DNA from: Bacteroides sp.
GTDB lineage: Bacteria; Bacteroidota; Bacteroidia; Bacteroidales; UBA7960
Assembly (NCBI GenBank): GCA_036351255.1
Contig: JAZBOS010000094.1
Span: 62,001 to 126,000, forward strand
Length of the DNA stretch: 64,000 nt
Direction of reading: 5' to 3'
Of the stretch, positions 25,301-34,245 are shown piece after piece. A program made the translations under genes and the position numbers. Each line of letters opens with the position of its first letter. Position 1 is the first letter of the stretch. The notes beneath the pieces are model-generated. The model searched no databases. It was given only the letters and a program-made list of their open reading frames with translations, and was not told the DNA's origin.

Positions 25301-26671
25301 GTTATACTCTGATTTTAGCAGGACTTCTCTAAGTTCAGATTCTGCCCGATTTACTCTATAAAACCCTTCATTCGCTCCAATCCAAAGGATGCCATCATTT
25401 GTTTCATAAAAGGATCGTATACTTAAATCACGGCTGCTTAGAATTATACCGTCTTTTGTATTGCCAGTATTGTCAGGGTAGGAAAATTTAAGTTTAAAGG
25501 GGTCATATAGCGCAATTCCATACCCATTGCTTCCCAGCCAAAGCGTTCCTGCCTTGTCTTCTAAAATGCTGATAATTTGACCTTTAGGTAACCGGGATTC
25601 CTCATGTCCTTCAGCCGATAGATTTTCATGCAAACCTGTTTCTGGGTAGTATATAAATAATGCCTTTTCCGTACTTAACCAAAACTCTTGCCGGTCTTTG
25701 TTTTGAAAATATTCGGCTGCCAAAGGGTTGTAGGTAATACCTTCTTCTATGTTAATACTGTAATCTGATAAAACTTGCCTGAATGCTTCTGTGGATTCAT
25801 CATACTGAAACAATCCTAATCTGCTCAGCATCCATATTTTCTTTTTTGCATCCTGAAAAATGATTATTCTCCCTTCCTTATTGTGTAGTTCTCTGTGGAA
25901 TTTGTTTCTGGATGAATTAATCAGCCTAACAGGGATTTCTTTTGGAACAGGATTACTGGTTTGAGTGTTTAACTTAAAAATACTATTTGCCGAGCCTACC
26001 CACAACATTTCATCATTATCAACCAAAAGGCTGGTAACGCCTGCTTGATCTGACAAACCTTCATTGGCTGAATTCTGCCCAAAACGGGTTATAATTATTT
26101 CTTCCGGGGAAGAAAAGATGTCATTGGTTTTGAAAGAAATTTTATTCAAGCCCCCCTGGCTAGTTCCAACCCATATATTCCCTTGTGAATCATCCGTTAT
26201 TGAAAGGATATAATCGGAACTAATTGAGTTGTTATTCTCAGGGTCATGCGTAAAACGAATGAACTTGCCTGTTGACCTATGATAAAGATTTAATCCTTTT
26301 GAGAAGGTTCCAATCCACAATCGACCTTGACTGTCACAGAATATGGATATTATATGGTTTTCTGAAATCGAATTCGGGTCAAAAGGGTCGTGTTTGAATA
26401 TGGTGAATTTATAACCATCATACATGTTTAGCCCGTCTTTGGTTCCAATCCATACGAATCCCTTCTGATCCTGGGTGATGTCAGAGATCAGGTTTTGCGA
26501 AAGCCCCTCATTGATGGTCAGGTGCCTGAATCGGGCGCTGGCATAATGGTCGATGTAGGACCTGCTGTCCTGCTCACCAAGTGTTTGCAGGGTAAGAAGA
26601 AATAAGAAGGAGAAAAATGCAGGGTAAAATATTTTGCTCTGCAATTTCCCTAACAAAGCCTCTATGCTCAT
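22379..26671 (-). CDS. hybrid two-component system regulator (HTCS): sensor kinase, receiver and AraC-type HTH in one chain
   Basis: 1430 residues. A signal or membrane anchor at the N-terminus precedes a periplasmic sensor of two-component-regulator propeller repeats (about 45-740, e.g. LTINEGLSQNLISDITQDQK, WIGTKDGLN, WVGTSQGGLN) and a Y_Y_Y domain (about 755-835). One membrane segment (about 842-862) leads to the histidine kinase with H911 (NISHEFRTPLTLIMGP) and an HATPase domain (NNLISNAFKFTPDGG). A receiver follows with D1230 (LIICDIMMPGMDGFEF), then an AraC-type HTH (about 1330-1430, AEIAYMVGYDDPGYFSKSYK). Family members sense oligosaccharides and activate polysaccharide loci. There is no SusC/D nearby; the upstream neighbour is a CotH gene 602 bp away. 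Confidence 0.93.
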   Translation of the reverse strand: MSIEALLGKLQSKIFYPAFFSFLFLLTLQTLGEQDSRSYIDHYASARFRHLTINEGLSQNLISDITQDQKGFVWIGTKDGLNMYDGYKFTIFKHDPFDPNSISENHIISIFCDSQGRLWIGTFSKGLNLYHRSTGKFIRFTHDPENNNSISSDYILSITDDSQGNIWVGTSQGGLNKISFKTNDIFSSPEEIIITRFGQNSANEGLSDQAGVTSLLVDNDEMLWVGSANSIFKLNTQTSNPVPKEIPVRLINSSRNKFHRELHNKEGRIIIFQDAKKKIWMLSRLGLFQYDESTEAFRQVLSDYSINIEEGITYNPLAAEYFQNKDRQEFWLSTEKALFIYYPETGLHENLSAEGHEESRLPKGQIISILEDKAGTLWLGSNGYGIALYDPFKLKFSYPDNTGNTKDGIILSSRDLSIRSFYETNDGILWIGANEGFYRVNRAESELREVLLKSEYNPQMVVYSIDQGKEDVLWLASSAGLIRFNPINESYIVYPAWHRENPFVSEPNVENDDPRVAKVLVRAEQIWVLTPYSLALFNKQTGEFDHLRYNNDPLSAYREHSFPNLLQQENDCFWVGTHHGFHLIEFESKKITTYINDPSNPESLPFNNVRAILRDPFLPDSILWLATGGGGIARFDKNRKVFTNFSEEQGLANNMVYGMLADEGGNFWLSTNKGLSKFNVAEQTFFNYTVSDGLQSNEFNSGAFYKNQSGEFFFGGINGYNSFFPESIRKKSFMASIMITGFKLLNAGDETNRERYHSIFDESPELVLKHYENHFSIEFASLDFAESQKNIYSYSITTLSENWIPIGHYRTVTFTDMKPGTYYFRVRGTNNDGIWSKHEAALKITILPPWWKRQWVLVIYFLLAVGALAGLREYEKTRFRLRNRMRLIEMEKEKLKEIDHMKSEFFANISHEFRTPLTLIMGPVEQMLEEDQDPKKQKTFSVMHANAGRLLNLVNQLLDLSKLESGNYEVKASRGDLIGFLKGLLISFASKAEQKNIKLHFDFDPKIDRQSFREKFYFDRDILEKIINNLISNAFKFTPDGGEVNLRACIKTLRGKDHMIEILLKDTGIGIHEEKLPFIFDRFYQADASPQRVYEGSGIGLAFVKELVRVHHGQIIAKSKPAQGTTFVLRFPIGKEHFLENQILNETSQPLKSENKSTTHQQQQVIPEEPELSAVNGTDQTLILVVDDHAEVRDYISQNLKTNYLVEEASNALEGQKLAMDMIPDLIICDIMMPGMDGFEFCKELKNDIKTSHIPIILLTALSGQDEKIQGLETGADDYLTKPFNPRELLARVNNLIENRQMLRLKFSSNAIIKPREISVTPRDQVFMENLIKVVEDNIANIKYSIEDLSRDVGMSQSQLHRKLKALVNQTTNHFVRSIKMHRAKELLEKDAGTIAEIAYMVGYDDPGYFSKSYKAFFGNLPSEVRKKPD

Positions 26672-27273
26672 TTTTACTGGTTGTTTTGAATATTCCGGTG
26701 TGCAGAAAAGCCGGTTTGTCTTCAGAAAATTTACTTATACCTTATTAAATGTACGAATAATCTGCCGTTAACCAAAGAATAAATGAAACAAAAGTTTAAG
26801 GCGTTTTAAAAGAAAGCATAACTCTAAGCAGCCGTGATTGAAGGCAGGCGGTTGTTTTGTACCTAAAACAGCTGCCAGGTTAATCCTGCCCTTACCCCCA
26901 GGATCCCCTGTAACTTCAAAATCCATTAAAAAGAGTACCCGGAAGTTTTTCAAGAAAGAATTTGATTTTTATCTGACACGTAGTTTAAACGTAGTTAACA
27001 CGTAGTTCAGACGTGCAAAACCGAATAAACTACGTCTTAACTACGTGTTAACTACGTGTTAACTACGTCTGAATTTACAGGAAGAACCGACCTGGTAGCT
27101 ATCTTCTTGCTGTGATTTCCCCTCAATTTTCCTGGTAGAACCTAGTCGGGGAGCACAACAATCAGAATTGCAGCGTTTTGGACTTTAAATTATTGGGAAC
27201 GGGGTTCCCCTTCCGGGGAACAGGAAAAACCTGCTTTAAACCAATATAGGTTTATTAAAGGTTTAACGATTCA
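26672..27273 (-). other. 602-bp intergenic region holding an 11-bp phased array
   Basis: Separates the HTCS and CotH genes, both on the minus strand. No gene is supported; a 61-codon minus-strand frame at 26768-26953 has no likeness to a family. The array at 26979-27067 lies in the middle. Near the end of the CotH gene a perfect 7-bp hairpin (gttcccc 27204, ggggaac 27215) may help stop transcription but has no T-run. Confidence 0.6.
26979..27067 (+). repeat. 11-bp phased repeat array with long dyad
   Basis: cgtagtt starts at 26979, 26990 and 27001, with a partial cgtg at 27012; the reverse word aactacg starts at 27028, 27039, 27050 and 27061. Every step is 11 bp and the halves are symmetric about 27017.5, giving arms 26979-27007 and 27028-27056 with about three mismatches around a 20-bp loop. 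The right side carries one extra word. The word ACGTAGTT resembles ACGGAGTT of the 9-kb array, and both loci also contain aaaaccgaat (9006 and 27017). Confidence 0.9.
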
Positions 27274-29985
27274 TTAAAGCTTTAGCAACCTTGCTGAGCG
27301 GATTTCTTTTGCGTGGGTGAGCCTGATATAATAGATTCCAGGGCTCAGATGGGAAAGGTCAAGTTCCATCTCGCTTCCGGGGTGTTTTAATTCCTTGGCG
27401 AGGACAACGATGCCGAAGGAGCTCAGGACTTGTAGCTGGAAACTCCCGGTAGTATATGGAAGCCTGATAAACAGTCTGTTGGTGGCCGGATTCGGGAAGA
27501 TGGTCAGCTGGGTTTCTGACAGGGCCGGGGCGGAGGTGTCGTCCACTTCAAAAACTGCTGTAAGCGACAGGTCTTCCGTGGCACTGACATACAGGGGATT
27601 CTCAAAAAACGCTTCTTCTTGCTGGTTCACCCATTTTTGCAAGCGGTAACCCTGTTTCGGGATGGCTGTCAGGGGTATGGGCACCCCGCTGAAATACTTA
27701 CCTGTCCAAGGGTAGCCTTCAAAACCTGGCAAAAGAGGATTAGAAGCATCGAGGTGCAGGCGATTGATTTTGATGCTACCCTGAGCTTCATCGTTTACAT
27801 CCAAGGTCAGGGAGAAGGTGCCGGGAAGTTCAAAGTAATTGATAAGGTGTGATTGCAGGAACCCTGGGCGAAGGGTGGCAAAGTTCGCCATCCGGTTCAG
27901 GTTAACGTGCCACTCGTTGAGGGTATTGGCAGGATATCCCCAGCGGGCGATATGCTTTTCTATTTCAGGTTCAATGGCTGCACTGGTTTCATCGAGGAAT
28001 GCAAGCATATGTTCGGTAAGGAAGACCGTATTGAGCAGGTCGCCAAAGCGGTTGATGAAACCGTATTTGAAGGACTCATTTTGGAGTAGGTTGCGGATCA
28101 GGAAGGTGGACCAGGGAAGGTTTTGGGGCCATACGCCTCCTACCGGATCGGTCACATAGGAGATCATGTCGAAATCGTAATTGTATGCTCCGCTCCATCC
28201 AAATCCGAAATCCAGATCATTGAGCGCCCAGTGCCAGCGCCCATCATTGCCAAAGGGGGCATCCGGGTTGTAGGTGGTTTGCCGCCGGAAATATTTCAGG
28301 TTATGCCCCGGCCAGTCGATGTTACCCACAAAAATGTTGATAATGTTGTAATCGGTGAAATTCTCCACATTCATCTGGGTGTTGATGTATGCATAGGCCT
28401 CCGGGTCTGAGAGGGGGTTTTCGTCAATAAAGTCCATCATATTGCCATAATGGGCCCAGCTTCCTTCTACCACCACCATGTTGTTTTCCAGCAGGTCGAG
28501 TTTATCTTCAGGGATGCCATATTTACGCAGGAAATAATACTTGTCGTAACGTTCGCGCAGGTTTTGAATGCCCCAGTATTCCCCATTCAGGTATAGGATG
28601 GCAGGTCGGTAATCCTGTATAGGCACCCCGATGGGTTCCACCAATTTTTCCATAAATCCATCACGCAACTGTGTGCCGGGGCCGAAAAAGTCTTGCCCTG
28701 CACTCCGCAACAGGATGCGCTTGTATTGGCTGTGGTCTTGATTTGGGAAAAAGGGATGGTTCAGGTAATCACTGCCATATCCTCCCCGGGCATAAATGCG
28801 CAGTGACTTTTGAGGCAATGCCCTGGTGCCCCCGCCGTGAATGCGTACCCCAACGTTTTCGGAAATGACTTCCTCTCCGCTTTCAAAAAAGCTGAAATAA
28901 GAAGGAACCTCCCAAAGCTCACCGGTACGGAAGTAATTGGCATTAGGCATCCCGTACCAGTTTTCGCCATAGCCATAAGTTTCATAGTCAATGCCAGGGA
29001 TATAAATTCCATTGGTGTGGTTGAAAAGATTAAAGGTATCCATTGCAATGCTGGCTACCGGAAGGGCAGGTGGCTCCATATCAATAAAATAGGTACCGGT
29101 GGCCGGGGGAGGGGTGAAGTATCCCTCGCGGAAAGCTGCAGCCCTGACCACAGTGGCCTTCTCCGGCAAAAGAGAGGGAGTCTTCCACCCAAACTCAAGC
29201 GGGTCGGTTTCGGGTGGATTAGTCCGTATCATATTGATTCCCTGATTATTGCTTGTTTGATGAACCAGGGTAATGGGGCCTTCATAGGGAATGGATTCAA
29301 GCGTGGGGATGGTCCCGTCCAGGGTATAAAAGATCGCGGCTTCCGGGTCGGGATGACTGATCACCAGGCCTTGTTCTTCAGTATAAAATCCTGAGGAAAG
29401 GCTTAGCTGGGGCACCTCCAGGATGTCTTCAAACCCCTGCTGGCTGTTGGGAGCACCGGGTGTGGGGATGTCGAAGAATACCAGCGTACCCGAGGCATCC
29501 GGGAAATGCCCGAATGATATGTCACTGCCCATAGGGGTGGGGGGTATCTCAGAAATGCGGGTGCCATTGGGATGGGTCAGGATCACTTCTTCACCATCTG
29601 CACTGATGGCGTAACTGGTGTGCAGGGGCTCCTCAGGATTGTTGCGATCCTTGTTGGACGCCCAGATGATCATGTACTGGCCCGGGCCTATGGTGACAGC
29701 CGGAAAAACCCATTTAAAAGCGTTGTCGTAGTTATCCGACAAACCATATCCTTCAAGAATTAAGGGCGTTTCTCCTGCATTATGCAATTCGATCCAGTCG
29801 CTATAATCCCCATCATTGTCGGCAATGGTAGTCTGGTTTGAGGCCATGATCTCGTTGATCACCACGTTCTGGGCCAGGCTTGGCAGGGTAAAGGCCTGGT
29901 ATATTAAAATTAACAGCAGGACCTTTCCCCATGAAGCGGGTTGCCTCAGATGATTTGTCCGGAAAAGCAATTTTTGAAAAAGCAT
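27274..29985 (-). CDS. secreted CotH-kinase-family protein with lamin-tail domain and T9SS type A sorting domain
   Basis: 903 residues. The signal peptide is longer than usual (hydrophobic core about 21-37, ending LPSLAQ). A lamin-tail domain follows (about 40-150, VVINEIMASNQTTIADNDGD, WIELHN), then a chitobiase-C-like domain (about 190-305, AIFYTLDGTIPTLES), and the CotH kinase fold (about 310-650: NVGVRIHGGGTRALPQKSLR, the Asp-rich WALNDLDFGFGW). A strand-rich segment and a T9SS sorting domain (about 830-903, LTIFPNPATNRLFI to SARLLKL) complete it. Architecture is parallel to the CotH protein at 14.4-18.5 kb but without the jelly-roll duplication. The lamin-tail domain links it by type to the four-domain lipoprotein at 2.3-4.0 kb. 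The substrate of the kinase fold is unknown. Confidence 0.9.
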   Translation of the reverse strand: MLFQKLLFRTNHLRQPASWGKVLLLILIYQAFTLPSLAQNVVINEIMASNQTTIADNDGDYSDWIELHNAGETPLILEGYGLSDNYDNAFKWVFPAVTIGPGQYMIIWASNKDRNNPEEPLHTSYAISADGEEVILTHPNGTRISEIPPTPMGSDISFGHFPDASGTLVFFDIPTPGAPNSQQGFEDILEVPQLSLSSGFYTEEQGLVISHPDPEAAIFYTLDGTIPTLESIPYEGPITLVHQTSNNQGINMIRTNPPETDPLEFGWKTPSLLPEKATVVRAAAFREGYFTPPPATGTYFIDMEPPALPVASIAMDTFNLFNHTNGIYIPGIDYETYGYGENWYGMPNANYFRTGELWEVPSYFSFFESGEEVISENVGVRIHGGGTRALPQKSLRIYARGGYGSDYLNHPFFPNQDHSQYKRILLRSAGQDFFGPGTQLRDGFMEKLVEPIGVPIQDYRPAILYLNGEYWGIQNLRERYDKYYFLRKYGIPEDKLDLLENNMVVVEGSWAHYGNMMDFIDENPLSDPEAYAYINTQMNVENFTDYNIINIFVGNIDWPGHNLKYFRRQTTYNPDAPFGNDGRWHWALNDLDFGFGWSGAYNYDFDMISYVTDPVGGVWPQNLPWSTFLIRNLLQNESFKYGFINRFGDLLNTVFLTEHMLAFLDETSAAIEPEIEKHIARWGYPANTLNEWHVNLNRMANFATLRPGFLQSHLINYFELPGTFSLTLDVNDEAQGSIKINRLHLDASNPLLPGFEGYPWTGKYFSGVPIPLTAIPKQGYRLQKWVNQQEEAFFENPLYVSATEDLSLTAVFEVDDTSAPALSETQLTIFPNPATNRLFIRLPYTTGSFQLQVLSSFGIVVLAKELKHPGSEMELDLSHLSPGIYYIRLTHAKEIRSARLLKL

Positions 29986-30107
29986 GACCGCTAGGTTTTT
30001 TATTACCGGTTAAACATTCAAAGTAAGGGATTTTTTTCGTCTTATTTCAGGGGGTTTCACTTAATATTTTATTTCTACTTTTACAATTATTTCTGAAAGA
30101 CCCCATA

Positions 30108-30824
30108 ATGAAGAAGCTTTCCATTGTCATCCCCGCTTACAATGAGGGAAACACCATTACCGCCATCCTTGAACGCGTGCTGGCCGTTAAGCTCGAAGGC
30201 ATTGAAAAAGAGCTTGTGATCGTTAATGATTGCAGTAACGACAATACCGCTGATGTGGTTGAAGAATTCATGAAAACCCACCCCGAAGCAGACATACACT
30301 TTTATCATCAGCCAGTCAATATGGGCAAAGGGGCGGCATTGCATCGTGGGATAAAGGAATCCCTGGGTGACTATATCATTATCCAGGATGCCGATCTGGA
30401 ATACGATCCCCGTGAATACAAAGACCTGCTGAAACCCATCCTGGAAGGCAATGCCGACGTGGTGTATGGATCACGTTTTGCGGGTTCAAATCCTCACCGT
30501 ATTTTATTCTTCTGGCACACCATTGGCAACAAATTTCTGACCTTCGTATCAAATATGTTCACCAACCTGAACCTAACCGATATGGAAACCTGCTATAAGC
30601 TTTTCAGGGCAGATATCATCAAAAGTCTGAACCTGAAGGAAAGGCGCTTTGGTTTTGAGCCCGAAGTCACGGCCAAGGTTTCGCGCTATCCAAGGGTTAG
30701 GATTTATGAAGTCGGGATCTCTTATTATGGCCGCACTTACGAAGAGGGAAAGAAAATCAACTGGAAAGATGGCTTCAGGGCCATATGGTGTGTTTTGAAA
30801 TACAACATCTGGAGCAAGCGCTAG
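30108..30824 (+). CDS. GT2 glycosyltransferase, dolichol-phosphate-mannose-synthase-like
   Basis: 238 residues, a GT-A fold: [20 protein letters not shown] at the start, the [16 protein letters not shown] segment, [20 protein letters not shown] and the DxD-type QDADLEYDP that binds metal and nucleotide sugar. The conserved VYGSRF and the [17 protein letters not shown] region match polyprenyl-phosphate sugar synthases (DPM1 type). No C-terminal membrane segments are present, so it is probably a peripheral membrane enzyme. The role is most likely transfer of a sugar to undecaprenyl phosphate for use by a membrane glycosyltransferase. The next gene, 28 bp downstream, encodes such a protein, which supports the reading. 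Confidence 0.9.
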   Translation: MKKLSIVIPAYNEGNTITAILERVLAVKLEGIEKELVIVNDCSNDNTADVVEEFMKTHPEADIHFYHQPVNMGKGAALHRGIKESLGDYIIIQDADLEYDPREYKDLLKPILEGNADVVYGSRFAGSNPHRILFFWHTIGNKFLTFVSNMFTNLNLTDMETCYKLFRADIIKSLNLKERRFGFEPEVTAKVSRYPRVRIYEVGISYYGRTYEEGKKINWKDGFRAIWCVLKYNIWSKR

Positions 30825-30852
30825 GAAAAGATTTTTCTATAAGAAACGACCC

Positions 30853-32310
30853 ATGTTCAAGAAGATTCAGAGATTTTTCCCGGAAGAAAAGCTGGCCCTG
30901 GGCTTGATCCTATCGGGTCTTTTCCTGTTTTTCCTTTGGATTCTGTTCCGCTCTGAAGGTTTCATCGGCGATGCCGACAGCGTGACCCATTACCGCTTCT
31001 CAAGGTATTCGTGGCAGTTTCCCTCTTTTCTGCTTGACCACTGGGCCAAGCCTGTCTTTACTTTGCTCTCCAGTCCCTTTGCACAATTTGGACATACCGG
31101 GGTTTCCATTTTTAATCTCCTTGGGGGCATAGCCAGTGCCTGGTTGGTTTGGTTGGCCGCAAAAAAGCTGGAGTATTCCAATCGATTGCTGTTGCCTTTC
31201 CTTGTGTTTTTCACCCCCATTTATACCCTGCTGGTCATTTCCGGTCAGGTGGAGGTGCTATTCGGCTTGTTCATTATGGCCACCATCTGGTTGTGCCTTG
31301 ACAAGAGATACCTCTGGGCCGCCGTGGTCATTTCGTTCTCCCACCTGGTCCGCACCGAGGGCATCTTTATCATCCCCACCATCGGCTTATACTTTCTGGT
31401 GAAAAGGCAGTACCGTGCCATCCCATTGCTGCTGACAGGAACCTTGATTTACAGCATTATCGGCTATTTCCATTTTAATGATTTCTTCTGGCTGATAAAC
31501 CAGATGCCCTATGGCGGAAAGGCTGAGATGTATGGCACGGGCAGCTTCTGGCATTTTTTCAAAGCATGGCCAAAAATTTTTGGTGTGGTGAATTATCTAT
31601 TGATTCCCCTGGGGATTCTAGCCATTCTATTTGATCTGGTTCGGGAAAGGGCAAACCGGCATTGGGAGGAGGCCATTCTGGTCCTTTTGCCCTTTATATT
31701 GTATTTCATGGCCCACGTGGTAATGTGGTACACCGGGGTAGGGCGCTCCCTGGGCATGTACCGCTATATGGTTTCCATCGTGCCGGTGGGGGCCCTGATA
31801 GCCTTGCGGGGGATGAATCTTATCCTGAGGGGACTGGAGCATCTTATCAAGGCAAGATTTGCTGGCTATTTCTTCGGAATTGCACTGATGGCGCTTTTTG
31901 TCATTACCCCCTTTAAAATGTGGCGCATCCCGCAGAAACTTGACGGGATGAACAAGGTAATGAAAGAAGCGTCAGATTTTATCCTGAAGGAAAAGTTCAA
32001 TCAAAACAAGATCTATTATTCCGACCCTGCCCTGGAGATGTTCCTTCACCTGAACCCTTATGACGAAACCACCTCCCGCCTCAGGCTCCCCGACTCCTCC
32101 AGGCCTCATCACGAGGTTAAACCCGGGGAAATCATCATATGGGAGGGACACTTTATGGCACTGGAAGGGGTTAAACTGGAGGATCTGGAACATAGTCCCT
32201 ACTTTGAACAGCTGGGGCTTTTTGAACCTGAGCATCCTTTTACTATTTTTGAAACGGATTATAAAGTAGCGGTTTTCAGAAGGCTGGAAGTTGGGGACAT
32301 TCAGGAATAA
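30853..32310 (+). CDS. multi-pass membrane protein, GT39/PMT-like glycosyltransferase candidate
   Basis: 485 residues with about nine membrane segments and a soluble C-terminal tail (about 370-485). The first periplasmic loop has GDADSVTHYRFSRY, an acidic motif in the place where PMT/ArnT-type (GT-C) glycosyltransferases have their catalytic DxD or ExD. Such enzymes use a polyprenyl-phosphate sugar on the periplasmic side. The sequence is too divergent to name a substrate. It begins 28 bp after the GT2 gene, the likely maker of its donor, and 48 bp before another membrane protein of the same kind. Confidence 0.75.
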   Translation: MFKKIQRFFPEEKLALGLILSGLFLFFLWILFRSEGFIGDADSVTHYRFSRYSWQFPSFLLDHWAKPVFTLLSSPFAQFGHTGVSIFNLLGGIASAWLVWLAAKKLEYSNRLLLPFLVFFTPIYTLLVISGQVEVLFGLFIMATIWLCLDKRYLWAAVVISFSHLVRTEGIFIIPTIGLYFLVKRQYRAIPLLLTGTLIYSIIGYFHFNDFFWLINQMPYGGKAEMYGTGSFWHFFKAWPKIFGVVNYLLIPLGILAILFDLVRERANRHWEEAILVLLPFILYFMAHVVMWYTGVGRSLGMYRYMVSIVPVGALIALRGMNLILRGLEHLIKARFAGYFFGIALMALFVITPFKMWRIPQKLDGMNKVMKEASDFILKEKFNQNKIYYSDPALEMFLHLNPYDETTSRLRLPDSSRPHHEVKPGEIIIWEGHFMALEGVKLEDLEHSPYFEQLGLFEPEHPFTIFETDYKVAVFRRLEVGDIQE

Positions 32311-32358
32311 ACAAAGGTTCCATTTATAACATCGGAGTCATCTTTTAAATAAGCAGTC

Positions 32359-34245
32359 ATGGGTGAATTCCGGAATTTATTTTCTGGTCAATCAAAGGGC
32401 AAAAGAAATCTTTTGTCGCTTGTTGCCATTCTTTTGATTGCCATGGTGGTTGTTGGAGTATTCAGCAACATGAAACGTTGGCGACAGCCGATGAAAGTGA
32501 TACAATGGGACATTAAAAACTATTATGCATACCTGCCTGCCGTATTTATTTATGGCGATCATGGCCTTGAGTTTACCAGGGAAGATCCGGAGTTCTTCGG
32601 TGACAAGTTTTGGCCCATTCCTACCCCTTCCGGTGGTTTGGTAATCGTTACCAGCATGGGGCTGGCTATCCTTTATCTGCCGTTTTTTCTCATGGGGCAT
32701 TTGGCTGCCTGGTTTACCGGAGCTGAAATGAATGGTTTTTCACCCCCCTATGCTTTCTTCCTGGTGCTCAGCTCCCTGTTTTATGTCATCATTGGCTTGT
32801 TTGCATTGAGAAAGGTGTTGTTGAAGTATTTCAGCGATGGTATCACAGCCATCACCTTGCTGGCTATGTTCTTTGCCACTAACCTTCTTTTCTATACAGC
32901 TCACGAAGGTCCTATGTCGCATGCATATAATTTTGCCCTTTTTGCTATTTTTATGTTGCTTACCATTCAATGGCACGAAAAACCTGGAGTGAAAAACAGC
33001 CTGATGCTTGGTTTGCTTGCTGGACTCATTGTATTGGTTCGTCCTACCAATATTGTGCTCCTGGTCTTTTTCGTGTTATATGATGTGAAATCCTTCAATG
33101 AATTGAAACTAAGGATAGTTTTCCTTGGCCGGAAATACAACCTTGTCCTGTTTATGGCAGTCGCCGCTTTTTTGGTTTGGCTTCCACAAATGCTTTACTG
33201 GAAATCTGTTTCAGGCCATTGGCTCTATTACAGCTACAAAGAGGAAGAAGGATTTTTCTTTGGCAACCCCCAGATTATCCGCGGACTGTTCAGCTATCGC
33301 AAGGGTTGGCTTCTTTATACTCCCATCATGGGTTTTGCCCTTTTGGGGATTGCCTTGCTGTGGAAATACAGGCGTGCATTTTTTTGGCCTATCTTCCTTT
33401 TTACCGTGATTAATATTTATGTTGTTCTTTCCTGGTGGTCGTGGTGGTATGGGGGTGGTTTTGGACAGCGCGCCTTTATTGAATCCTATGCCCTGCTTGC
33501 AATACCCTTTGCCACGCTTTTATATGCTGCTGGGAAATGGAGAAAAGGCGTCCAAAGACTTTTGGTGACATTGACCTTCTTGCTGATGGTTCACGGCATT
33601 TTTCAAACGGCCCAGTATCATTATGGAGCCATTCATTGGGATTCGATGAATAAAACGACTTATTGGGCCTCTTTTGGACGCGTCAAGCCACTTCCAGGTT
33701 TCTATGAGGCCATCGATCCCCCGGATTATGATTTGGCGACAAAAGGAATACATGGTGTGATTAAACGCGAAAAACCGAACTATCAGGTGCTGGAGTCTTT
33801 CGTTTTCGATATGGAAACCTTCGATGCTTCCGGCCAGTTTGTTCTTTCCGAAAATGGAAAACCCCAGTTGAATGTGGGTATGGCTCTTTTTGACGAAAAA
33901 GCTTATGATGGAGAACACAGCCTGAAGTTAGGCCGCTTGACTGAACAAAACATTTCCCTTTCTATCCCTGTGCAGGCAGGAGAACAATGGGTGGTTTCAG
34001 TGAAAAGGAACGCCCCCTGGTTTAATGGGGCACTTGTGTTGACAGGCGATGGAGGCGCTGACTTTTATAAGGACATCAGGATTGGATTACCTGCAGCCCG
34101 GCTAGGATGGGACTCTCTTTCGCTTCAGGTTGAAATACCAGGGGAAGAGGTCACGAAATTAAAGGTTATTCTGAGAAGTACCGGAAGATTGAATACCTGT
34201 TTTGACGACCTGCGAATTGAAAAGGTGAAGAAATTAAGCCCTTAA
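32359..34245 (+). CDS. multi-pass membrane protein with C-terminal beta-sandwich, paralogue of the 34.2-36.0 kb gene
   Basis: 628 residues with about ten membrane segments (to about residue 430) and a soluble end. The first periplasmic loop reads WDIKNYYAYLPAVFIYGDHG and matches GYYDYLPAAFIYHDLN of the gene on the other strand; later SWWSWWYGGGFGQRAFIESY matches its SWHNWSYGASFGSRVMVDYY. The C-terminal part (about 490-628) looks like a jelly-roll carbohydrate-module fold. It is likely a GT-C-type glycosyltransferase or related lipid-linked-sugar enzyme; this is an inference from topology and neighbours. Its stop TAA overlaps the stop of the convergent gene in the palindrome TTAA at 34242-34245. 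Confidence 0.75.
   Translation: MGEFRNLFSGQSKGKRNLLSLVAILLIAMVVVGVFSNMKRWRQPMKVIQWDIKNYYAYLPAVFIYGDHGLEFTREDPEFFGDKFWPIPTPSGGLVIVTSMGLAILYLPFFLMGHLAAWFTGAEMNGFSPPYAFFLVLSSLFYVIIGLFALRKVLLKYFSDGITAITLLAMFFATNLLFYTAHEGPMSHAYNFALFAIFMLLTIQWHEKPGVKNSLMLGLLAGLIVLVRPTNIVLLVFFVLYDVKSFNELKLRIVFLGRKYNLVLFMAVAAFLVWLPQMLYWKSVSGHWLYYSYKEEEGFFFGNPQIIRGLFSYRKGWLLYTPIMGFALLGIALLWKYRRAFFWPIFLFTVINIYVVLSWWSWWYGGGFGQRAFIESYALLAIPFATLLYAAGKWRKGVQRLLVTLTFLLMVHGIFQTAQYHYGAIHWDSMNKTTYWASFGRVKPLPGFYEAIDPPDYDLATKGIHGVIKREKPNYQVLESFVFDMETFDASGQFVLSENGKPQLNVGMALFDEKAYDGEHSLKLGRLTEQNISLSIPVQAGEQWVVSVKRNAPWFNGALVLTGDGGADFYKDIRIGLPAARLGWDSLSLQVEIPGEEVTKLKVILRSTGRLNTCFDDLRIEKVKKLSP

Noticed and set aside
26768..26953. 61-codon minus-strand open frame
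   Set aside because: Short, no signal or domain; in a spacer dominated by non-coding repeats.
26979..27067. 11-bp arrays as CRISPR arrays or integron attC sites
   Set aside because: Words are 6-8 bp with 3-5 bp between them; no spacers, no cas genes, no integrase and no attC-like asymmetric site.
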